A stretch of DNA of 26,305 nucleotides from positions 1-26,305 of the forward strand of contig CAYUIG010000043.1 of assembly GCA_964444685.1 (NCBI GenBank), read 5' to 3'. Numbering within the stretch: the first letter of the stretch is position 1; the number at the start of each line of letters is the position of its first letter. The DNA comes from CAYUIG01 sp964444685. GTDB taxonomy: Bacteria; Gemmatimonadota; Gemmatimonadetes; Longimicrobiales; RSA9. This document shows, in pieces, positions 7,589 to 13,719 of the stretch. The notes below the pieces were generated by a model that saw only the letters and a list, made by a program, of their open reading frames with translations, was not told the origin of the DNA and searched no databases. The translations under genes were made by a program, and so were the position numbers.

Positions 7589-8507
7589 CTACGCGTTCCC
7601 CAGCGCCTGCGCGAGGAGGATCGCCACGGCCTCGGGCTGCTCCGTGATCCGACGCCAAGTCGTGTGCAGGACCCGGATCTTCGCGGCCACGAGGTCGGAA
7701 TCCCGCCAGCGGTCCTGCTCGAACTTCGGGCGGCCCGTGTGATACTGGTATCCGTCCACCTCCAGCACGAGGTCGTGTGACCGCCAGTAGAAGTCCCGCT
7801 CCTTTCCCTCGACCATCACGTTCACCTCGGGCTCCGGCAGCCCTGCGCGTCGGATCAACGCAAGGCACCGGGCCTCCGCCGGTGAGTTCGTGCGCGCGGG
7901 CATTACGTCCGATTCCACGAAGTAGCGCAGGCGTTCGATTCCGCGGCGGCCGGGATTGCGGTCGATGATGCGCTTCAGTCGGGCCGGTCTCGTGAGGTTG
8001 CGGGCGTAGGCCTCGGCAATCGCCTTTTCGAGCTGCGCCGTCGTGACAATGGCCGCGATGTCGAGGAGCGTGCGCTCGACCGTCGTGACGGGAATGCCCT
8101 CGATGCGGGTCTTTTCGTGACGGGTGAGCGGCCGGTAGTGGATCCGCACACCCGGGCGCCGGCGGCGGTCGGCAGGCGGAAGCGTGACGTGCACCGGTGC
8201 GTTGTCGGGCGTCTTCAGCAGCGCCCAGAGTCGGGCAGCGCTGGTGTCGGACACAACTGCATCGCGCCCGCATGCCAATGCTGCTGCCATTTCGGGTGCG
8301 CGTGGATGCAGAACGGGACCGACGGCGTAGACACCGCGGTGGTAGACTGAGGCGCCCACATGCCACTCTGCGATCGATGGCGCTGGCGGAGATGCCGGCC
8401 TTGAGTAGTTGATCGCGCGTGACGAGGCCTAGCTTTCGCCGGGAAAGGCGGAGTATCCGGTCGTCCGTGCCCTCGGAAGACGCAGGATGCCGACGTGAAC
8501 CTTCCAT
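7589..8507 (-). pseudogene. AbiEi-type antitoxin N-domain + DUF559 endonuclease-like protein, split by a frameshift
   Basis: Two frames together make one family member. From ATG 8507 the first frame reads DDRILRLSRRKLGLVTRDQL, then LLKAGISASAIDRRVACGRL, the winged-helix N-domain of AbiEi-like antitoxins. The match then jumps to another frame near 8345-8360: VYHRGVYAVGPVL onward to position 7589. In full-length relatives the GRL...YRGVYAVG link is continuous. A skip of one base (or gain of two) near CTCAGTC joins them. The C-terminal part has the DUF559/Vsr-like nuclease core: SPAEARCLALIRRAG, DFYWRSHDLVLEVDGYQYH and RVLHTTWRRI. The second frame alone could start at GTG 8359 (256 residues), but that would lack most of the winged helix. 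No AbiEii toxin gene is adjacent. The frameshift is seen; pseudogene status versus sequencing error is not decidable here. Confidence 0.75.
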
Positions 8508-8540
8508 CTCGAGGTCCGCTCCAACCCGAAGTGAGAATTT

Positions 8541-8557
8541 CCACCGGTGAGCGGTGG
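8541..8557. promoter_or_regulatory. Perfect 6-bp inverted repeat in an AT-richer island upstream of the AbiEi/DUF559 gene
   Basis: CCACCG-GTGAG-CGGTGG is a perfect dyad located 34 bp upstream of ATG 8507, within a stretch (about 8531-8580) clearly lower in GC than its surroundings. Position and symmetry fit an operator for a winged-helix autoregulator, which AbiEi family members are known to be. It could equally be a 5' leader hairpin. Assignment is inference. Confidence 0.35.
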
Positions 8558-8598
8558 TTAAATGACAAGTTGGGGAAAAGCGGCTTCGAGATGTACGA

Positions 8599-8644
8599 TC
8601 GACTTCGGTCGACCCTTCGACTTCGGTGACACTTCGACTTCGGT
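8599..8644. repeat. Three direct copies of TCGACTTCGGT, 17-18 bp apart
   Basis: Exact 11-bp copies at 8599-8609, 8617-8627 and 8634-8644, in the 239-bp gap between the AbiEi/DUF559 gene and the lipoprotein gene. The rest of this gap (8508-8746) shows no open frame that I can support. The copies are spaced at less than two helical turns and could be protein-binding iterons or a decayed tandem repeat. Confidence 0.7.
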
Positions 8645-8746
8645 GTGGGCTTCGATCGCCGAGGAAAGTCCGCCCCCAGAGCATGCGTCCACCACGATGC
8701 CCTCGACAACGGGGCACCGCGATAGCCAGACGGGACGACCTCTGAA

Positions 8747-11071
8747 CTACGGAACCAGCAGAGGCGCGCCGCACCACGACGGCGGCGCGGAGAGGACGAA
8801 GCTGGACTGCTGAGGCACGGGGTCGGTGGTGGAGAGGGCACGCACGGACTCCGCGATCGGCCTGAGCAGGTCGACCATGAGGGAATCGGCCGCGGGTGCG
8901 GAGAGCGGTGCACCGAAGAGGTGGCGGCTGAGCCAGCGCTCGGCGCGCGGGCCGGCGACGGAGCGTGCGTGATCGCGTGCGAGTCCGCGTGCGCGTGCTG
9001 CGGCGGCCTCTACCACGAGAGTACGGCGCGCGAGCTCGAGGTTGCGGTCGTAGGCGGCGCCGGGCGCGCGGCAGATCCATGCATCGATCTCGCCGAGCGC
9101 GGCGTCGCGTGCGCTGACGACCTGCGAGAACGTCGGCGGTGCAGCGGCGACCTCGCTGGTCGGGTCCGCGGCGTCGATCACGAGCTCCTCCTCGATCGGC
9201 TGCTCGAGGACGCGGCGCATGAGGTCGTACGCGGTGATGGCGCGTGCGGGCCCGTACGAGCGCAGGAACCACTCGCGCGTGCCCGGATACACGGGCGCGA
9301 CCTCATCGAGGATCTCGACGAGCGCCTTGCCGGCGGTGCCGGTGACATCGGGCGGCCGCACGGTGCCGTAGCCGGTGAGCATGTCGTCCTGCACGGACGA
9401 GAGGTAGCCGTTCACGCGTCCACGCGATGCCAGCGACACGGCGACGAACCAGTCGAGGCTGCGTGCGAAGATCTCGGCGGGCCGGCGCGCATGCGTCGCC
9501 AACCGGTCGGACGTTTCCTCGAGCGATGCGCCCGCGGCGAGATCGTGCACGCGCATGGCGAAGCGCGTGTCGTGCGTGCGCGTGGCGCGATCGGTGGCGT
9601 AGTCGCCGCGCACACGGTAGCGGCGGAGCGCGACCTGCCAGTCGAGGTCGTGCGCCAGCTCGTGCGCGACGGTGCCGAGCGAAGTGATCGGCGGCATCAG
9701 GAGTCGCCGGCCCTTCGGGTCGTGCATCGCGAGCGTGCCCTCCTGGTGGGGCGCATCGGGATCGATGACGACGCGCAGCCCCTTCAGGTCGAGCGACGGC
9801 AGCACGAGCCGCAGATCCGAGAGCGACTGATCGAGGACGCGGCGGTAGAAGGGGCGCCACGCAGCCGGCACATCGTCACCGAAGCGGACGGCCAGGCCGT
9901 AGCGCTCCTCGAGCTCACGCGCCGACGGTGCGGGCAGACCCGGGAACCAGACCGGCTCCTGCGCATAGGTGCGCAGCGAGACCGCGGCCCAGAGTGCAGC
10001 CAGGGACGGCGCGGTCGCGTTCTCGGGCGTGCGCTGGAGTCGGCCGTACGCGGCGACGAAGCGCTCCTCGGAGATCCCTTCCTGCACGAGCCGCTCGCGC
10101 CGCGCCAGTTCGTCGGCGGGAACGAGCTTCGGGTCGAGCATCTCCTTGCGGTAGTTCCGTCCCGCGAGTGCCACGGGCGTCTGCGGCGGCGCGTCGTGCG
10201 ACTCGGCGGCGTGCGCGAGCGCATCCGTGGCCGCAGGCCCGAGCAGACCCGGGCGCAGGTCGGCCGGCGAGGGACGCGCAGGTCGCGATTCGGCGGCCAC
10301 GGCCGCCAGCTCGCGCAGCGCTTCCGTCAGCCGGAGCCCGATGCGGATGGACTCGAGCTCGGCGTCCGCCGGAATCGGAAGCGACGCCGGCGACTCGACC
10401 TGGAAACGTCGCTCGGAACGCCAGCGGACGAGCAGCGCCATGGGATCCGCAGAATCCGCAGCGGCTGCGCGCAGCAGCCGGCGCGCATCGTCCATGGCGA
10501 TCTCGCGGTCCCGCAGCAGTGCCGCGGCGCGTGCGGCGAGGTGCGGCGCGCGTGCGGGCAGGTTGCCCTCGGCGGCGGCGAGACCGTAGGCGAGGCGCAC
10601 GGCCATCTCGCCCGCGCGGGGATCGCGCGATTCGGCGATGGTACCGCCGATGAGGCGCAGGTGCTGGCGGCCGGCGCCGCCCCAGTGGTCGAAGCGGCCG
10701 AGACCGGCGCGGTCCAGCGCCGCGGGCTCGACTTCATAGGCGGCGCCGTCGATCAGGCGGGCCAGCACCGCCCACGCGACACGGACGCCGAGAGAATCCG
10801 GGGCGAGCCGCGGGTCGTGGAGTGCCTGGTCCGCGAGGCGGAAGGGACTGCCGAATCCGAGGCGCAGGCGCTCGAGGTAGCCGAGCGCAACGGCGGTCTG
10901 CGCGTCCACCGAATCCGCGCGGCCCGCCGCGATCCACGCGCGCGCGTCCGACCGCCCCTGCGAGAGGCTGCGGCGCGCGTCCGGCGCAAGGCCGGATGGC
11001 GCCCCGCCGTCGCATGCGGCGACGGCCAGCGCCAGTGCGGCGAGGGTCGGCAGGATCCGGCGTCGGAGCAC
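8747..11071 (-). CDS. Large lipoprotein with HExxH zinc-metallopeptidase motif
   Basis: 774 residues from GTG 11071. The start gives RRR, then hydrophobic ILPTLAALALAVAAC: a lipoprotein signal peptide with lipobox VAAC, so it should be lipid-anchored outside the cytoplasm. A purine-rich AAGGGA lies just upstream. An ATG at 11128 would add 19 residues and overlap the HNH gene, so I prefer GTG. Residues about 20-300 are Ala/Arg-rich helical, repeat-like. The catalytic-looking segment is TSLGTVAHELAHDLDWQ with H470, E471 and H474, preceded by a beta-rich DLKGLRVVIDPDAPHQEG; a third metal ligand is not clear. I do not recognise the family: gluzincin-like peptidase is an inference from the motif. 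The gene is downstream of the HNH gene (25-bp gap). Confidence 0.8.
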   Translation of the reverse strand: MLRRRILPTLAALALAVAACDGGAPSGLAPDARRSLSQGRSDARAWIAAGRADSVDAQTAVALGYLERLRLGFGSPFRLADQALHDPRLAPDSLGVRVAWAVLARLIDGAAYEVEPAALDRAGLGRFDHWGGAGRQHLRLIGGTIAESRDPRAGEMAVRLAYGLAAAEGNLPARAPHLAARAAALLRDREIAMDDARRLLRAAAADSADPMALLVRWRSERRFQVESPASLPIPADAELESIRIGLRLTEALRELAAVAAESRPARPSPADLRPGLLGPAATDALAHAAESHDAPPQTPVALAGRNYRKEMLDPKLVPADELARRERLVQEGISEERFVAAYGRLQRTPENATAPSLAALWAAVSLRTYAQEPVWFPGLPAPSARELEERYGLAVRFGDDVPAAWRPFYRRVLDQSLSDLRLVLPSLDLKGLRVVIDPDAPHQEGTLAMHDPKGRRLLMPPITSLGTVAHELAHDLDWQVALRRYRVRGDYATDRATRTHDTRFAMRVHDLAAGASLEETSDRLATHARRPAEIFARSLDWFVAVSLASRGRVNGYLSSVQDDMLTGYGTVRPPDVTGTAGKALVEILDEVAPVYPGTREWFLRSYGPARAITAYDLMRRVLEQPIEEELVIDAADPTSEVAAAPPTFSQVVSARDAALGEIDAWICRAPGAAYDRNLELARRTLVVEAAAARARGLARDHARSVAGPRAERWLSRHLFGAPLSAPAADSLMVDLLRPIAESVRALSTTDPVPQQSSFVLSAPPSWCGAPLLVP

Positions 11072-11096
11072 TTCCCTTCCCGGCTCAGGGTTTCGG

Positions 11097-11417
11097 CTAT
11101 GCGGCCGACGTCTTCGCGGCCTGTTCAATGGCCCGGCGCAGCCGCGGCCACACGGCCACGGCGTCGGGCGGACAGCGAGCAGCGATCTCGAGAAATCGCG
11201 CGCGCTCCTCGGGCCTCGTTGCGAGCCATGCCCATGCGGCCATGCCCGCCTTCTCCCGATTGCAGCGCCGGCAGCACGTCACGAGGTTGCCCTCGGAGTG
11301 GTCGCCGCCGCGCATGCGCGGCTCCACGTGATCCAGCGACAGCTCCTCGCGCCGCGCCTCGCCGCAGTACACACAGGCGAATTCGTCTCTGCGAAAAATC
11401 CTGTCTCGTCGAGTCAC
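11097..11417 (-). CDS. Small HNH nuclease-domain protein
   Basis: A compact HNH (His-Me finger) protein of 106 residues if started at GTG 11417. Seen: CVYCGEA and CCRRCNREK, two CxxC zinc ribbons, and the core ELSLDHVEPRMRGGDHSEGNLV with the catalytic DH pair and the downstream N. This is the layout of stand-alone HNH proteins found widely in bacterial chromosomes, often unlinked to any mobile element. An ATG at 11516 would extend the frame by 33 residues, but 20 of these are a translation of the heptad repeat (TPDSRLPTPDSED), so that start is probably false. DNA cleavage is inferred from the fold. It lies upstream of the metallopeptidase lipoprotein on the same strand and is divergent from the NUDIX gene. 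Confidence 0.82.
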   Translation of the reverse strand: MTRRDRIFRRDEFACVYCGEARREELSLDHVEPRMRGGDHSEGNLVTCCRRCNREKAGMAAWAWLATRPEERARFLEIAARCPPDAVAVWPRLRRAIEQAAKTSAA

Positions 11418-11453
11418 ACTTCTTCGTACACGGTCAGCGCCCGCGTGGTCCTC

Positions 11454-11488
11454 GGAGTCGGGAGTCGGGAGTCGAGAGTCGGGAGTCG
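11454..11488. repeat. 7-bp tandem repeat array (five GGAGTCG units)
   Basis: Five units in perfect register: GGAGTCG three times, AGAGTCG, GGAGTCG. The array lies between the divergent HNH and NUDIX genes, leaving 26 bp to the NUDIX ATG. Same family as the array at 2974. Confidence 0.92.
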
Positions 11489-11514
11489 AGTTGACTTCGG
11501 GGGTAGACTCTCTC

Positions 11515-12108
11515 ATGCACGATCCACGATTCGAACGACTCGTTGCGCTGCTGGGCCCGCGTTCGGTGCTGCGCGTGAAGCGCGCGCCGCATCACCGTGA
11601 GGCGGCCGTCGCTCTCCTGCTTAGACCCGGCGACGACATCGAACTGTTGCTCATCAAGCGCGCCGAGTTCCAGGGCGACCCGTGGTCGGGTCACATTGCG
11701 CTGCCCGGCGGACGCCGCGCGCCACACGATCCCGATCTGCTCTCGACCGCGCAGCGCGAAACCCACGAGGAGACCGGCGTCCCGCTGGAGCGCGTCGGGT
11801 CGCTGCTCGGGACGCTGGACGAGCTCGCGCCATCCAACCCGCAACTGCCGCCGATCATCATTGCGCCGCACGTGCTCGCGGTGCCTCCCGAGACTGTGGC
11901 TACACCGGACGGCCGCGAGGTCGAATCGGTGCTATGGGTTCCGCTCGAAGCGCTGCGCGACCGGCGCGCGTCGTCGGAAATCCTGATCGAGCTCGGCGAT
12001 GGAACCCGTGCGTTTCCTTCCTTCCGCTACGGGGAGCACGTCATCTGGGGCCTGACCCATCGCATCCTTCGCCAGTTCCTGGACATCGCGGAGGACGCGG
12101 GGATTTGA
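11515..12108 (+). CDS. CoA-type NUDIX hydrolase (NudL-like)
   Basis: A 197-residue NUDIX protein. The segment LLLIKRAEFQGDPWSGHIALPGG matches the CoA-pyrophosphatase signature in which a basic residue and a His-Gly pair precede GG. The NUDIX helix continues with D in place of the first Glu and then RETHEETGV (R81, E82, E85, E86), giving the metal-binding Glu set; this spacing equals that of E. coli NudL. Such enzymes cleave CoA or acyl-CoA to 3',5'-ADP and phosphopantetheine; activity on other nucleoside diphosphates is possible. ATG 11515 is chosen over an upstream TTG at 11491, because the extra residues are encoded by repeat-flanking sequence. It is monocistronic, with a repeat hairpin and a weak terminator after the stop. 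Confidence 0.9.
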   Translation: MHDPRFERLVALLGPRSVLRVKRAPHHREAAVALLLRPGDDIELLLIKRAEFQGDPWSGHIALPGGRRAPHDPDLLSTAQRETHEETGVPLERVGSLLGTLDELAPSNPQLPPIIIAPHVLAVPPETVATPDGREVESVLWVPLEALRDRRASSEILIELGDGTRAFPSFRYGEHVIWGLTHRILRQFLDIAEDAGI

Positions 12109-12117
12109 GAGCTGCGC

Positions 12118-12210
12118 GAGTCTGGGGTCTGGAGTCTGGGGTCTGGAATCTGGTTCAAAACCATCCCGCATTCAAACCAGACTCCAAACCAGACACTAGA
12201 CCCAGACGCA
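12118..12210. repeat. Inverted pair of heptad arrays (REP/MITE-like element)
   Basis: The left arm (12119-12158) is a run of TCTGGGG/TCTGGAG heptads ending in TCTGGTTCAAA. The right arm (12170-12207) is the reverse-complement type ending in CCCAGAC. The tip pairs TCTGGTT with AACCAGA around a 15-20-base centre. The arms can fold into an imperfect hairpin of about 35 bp. The element lies between the convergent NUDIX and DUF971 genes, where it could also act as a transcription block. Confidence 0.85.
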
Positions 12211-12240
12211 GACGCTCGGCGGGAACCCTCCAAATCTAAC

Positions 12241-12268
12241 AAGGCAGGATTGCCGAGTCAGCCTTTTT
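12241..12268 (+). terminator. Weak intrinsic terminator after the NUDIX gene
   Basis: AAGGC (12241-12245) can pair with GCCTT (12261-12265) and is followed by a short T-run (to 12268) on the plus strand. The stem is only 5 bp with a 15-base loop and overlaps the DUF971 stop codon, so the call is tentative. Confidence 0.35.
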
Positions 12269-12593
12269 CTGGAGGATGGCACGCGTCGCAGGGACAGATC
12301 GCACGCAGCAGCTCGAATGGATAGATGCCCGTGTCGTGGCCGTCGCTCCACTCGAAGCCGAGCGCGTAGCGGCCGACGCGGCGGATCTGGAGGGGGAATA
12401 CGCCGAGCGGCACGCGCACGGGATCGAGGGTGCGGCGGCCGGTGCCCTCGTCGACGCAGCCGGCGCAGGGGCAGAGCAGGCGCAGGTGGCGCGGCGGATA
12501 TTCCGAGACATGGCCGTCGCGCCAGACGATGCGGAGGCGGGCCTGGTCCTCGGTGGGCTCGACGCGGACCGGGTCCGTACGCGGGTCGATCAC
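12258..12593 (-). CDS. DUF971 protein (gamma-butyrobetaine hydroxylase-like N-domain)
   Basis: 111 residues from GTG 12593; the GTGA overlap with the stop of the E1-alpha gene fixes the start and implies coupled translation. The DUF971 pattern is complete: RIVWRDGHVSEYPPRHLRLL, CPCAGC (about residues 42-47), VPLGVFPLQIRRVGRYAL, FEWSDGHDTGIYPFELLRAI and a final CPCDAC. The fold is the small domain found at the N-terminus of gamma-butyrobetaine hydroxylase and as stand-alone proteins near Fe-S cluster genes. The two CPCxxC groups could bind zinc or iron, which is inference. The frame extends upstream as an artefact inside the E1-alpha gene. It is the last gene of the 15961-to-12258 operon. Confidence 0.9.
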   Translation of the reverse strand: MIDPRTDPVRVEPTEDQARLRIVWRDGHVSEYPPRHLRLLCPCAGCVDEGTGRRTLDPVRVPLGVFPLQIRRVGRYALGFEWSDGHDTGIYPFELLRAICPCDACHPPEKG

Positions 12594-13717
12594 GGCAGCG
12601 TGTCGAGCCGGGCAGCCAGACCGGGCTGACGCCGGCCGGCGCTCACGCCCTCGAGCTCCGCGTCGGCCGGCGACGGCATGAGTTCGCGACGCTCGAGCGC
12701 ACGTTCCGCAGCCGCTTCGACCTCTGCTGCGATCTCCGACTCGAGCGTTTCGAGACGCGCGCGCGGTATCCCTTCCGCAACGAGATACTCCTCGTACAGC
12801 CCGATCGGGTCGCGACGGCCCCAGCGCTGGAAGAGCTCCGCGTCGAAGGTGCGGCGCGCCTCGGCCTCGTCGTGTGTGGCGTGCCCGCCCATGCGGAACG
12901 TTTCGGCGACGATCAGCGTCGGACCGCCGCCGCTGCGTGCGCGTTCGGCGGCGATGCGTGTTGCGGCCCAGACATCGAGCACGTTGTTGCCATCCACCAC
13001 AGCGCCCGCGAGACCATACATCGCCGGCCACGCGCGGAAGTCCCCGGCCTGGTGCTGATCGAGGCGCGTACCGAGCGCGACCTGGTTGTTCTGCAACACG
13101 AAAATCGCGGGCACCTTCAGCACACCGGCCAGGTTCAGGCCCTCGTGCACCGCGGTGGTCTTGGTCGCGCCGTCACCGATCCATGTGAGTGCAACGCGCG
13201 GCTCACCTCGGTTGCGGAACGCGAGTGCGGTGCCGGTGATGACGGGCACCATGTCGCCCACGTGAGAAATCGGCTGGAGCACGCCGCGGGCGAGGTCGCC
13301 GATGTGGAGGTCGAAGCCGCCGTTGGGGCTGTCCGACGTGCCGAGATAGCCAGCGAACAGCGTGTCGAGCGGCATGCCCATCTCGTGGCACGCGCCCGCG
13401 TTCCGGATCATCGGTGCAACGATGTCGTGCGCACGGTCGAGCGCGTGCACGCTCCCGACCGTCACCGCTTCCTCGCCCGTTCCGAGCCACGCCTTCGAGA
13501 TGATGCCGCGCTTGACCCAGCGCTTCAGCGTCTGGTCGTGCACGCGGTTGCGCACCATCCCCGCATACAGGTCCTGCCGTGCGGCTTCGTCCAGCGCCGC
13601 GATCAGCGCGGCACGCTCGGCGTCCGCACGCGTCGTGTCGCGGAACGCGCGTACGAGCGCATCGTCCGCGCTCCATGCGGCGTACTCGGGTGGGTCGACA
13701 GCGGGGGAACGGTGCAT
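12590..13717 (-). CDS. Thiamine-diphosphate 2-oxoacid dehydrogenase E1, alpha subunit
   Basis: 375 residues from ATG 13717, chosen because AAGGA lies about 8 bp upstream; a TTG at 13723 is the alternative. The ThDP/Mg motif is clear: WIGDGATKTTAVHEGLNLAG to VLQNNQVALGT (GDG to NN), with the cofactor loop GGHATHDEAEARR, which in E1-alpha proteins carries the regulatory/phosphorylation-loop region. Enzymes of this family decarboxylate pyruvate, branched-chain 2-oxoacids or acetoin. The N-terminal region ends with DLYAGMVRNRVHDQTLKRWVKRG, as in branched-chain/pyruvate E1-alpha. No E1-beta, E2 or E3 gene is adjacent: the neighbours are a sulfatase-like gene upstream (2 bp) and DUF971 downstream. 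Substrate class is therefore undetermined. Confidence 0.9.
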   Translation of the reverse strand: MHRSPAVDPPEYAAWSADDALVRAFRDTTRADAERAALIAALDEAARQDLYAGMVRNRVHDQTLKRWVKRGIISKAWLGTGEEAVTVGSVHALDRAHDIVAPMIRNAGACHEMGMPLDTLFAGYLGTSDSPNGGFDLHIGDLARGVLQPISHVGDMVPVITGTALAFRNRGEPRVALTWIGDGATKTTAVHEGLNLAGVLKVPAIFVLQNNQVALGTRLDQHQAGDFRAWPAMYGLAGAVVDGNNVLDVWAATRIAAERARSGGGPTLIVAETFRMGGHATHDEAEARRTFDAELFQRWGRRDPIGLYEEYLVAEGIPRARLETLESEIAAEVEAAAERALERRELMPSPADAELEGVSAGRRQPGLAARLDTLP

Positions 13718-13719
13718 CC

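Noticed and set aside
7209..9272. A 687-codon minus-strand frame running from the lipoprotein gene through the AbiEi region into the ADOP gene
   Set aside because: Not a single gene. Only residues near 8350-8507 are meaningful (the AbiEi N-domain); the rest is out-of-frame shadow. I used that piece for the frameshift call.
11454..11488. Possible CRISPR array
   Set aside because: The units are 7 bp with no spacers and no cas genes are nearby. It is a simple tandem repeat.
8921..11494. An 857-codon plus-strand open frame opposite the metallopeptidase lipoprotein
   Set aside because: Long antisense frames are common in GC-rich DNA. The minus strand has a signal peptide, lipobox and zinc motif, while this one is low-complexity Arg/Gly/Ala.
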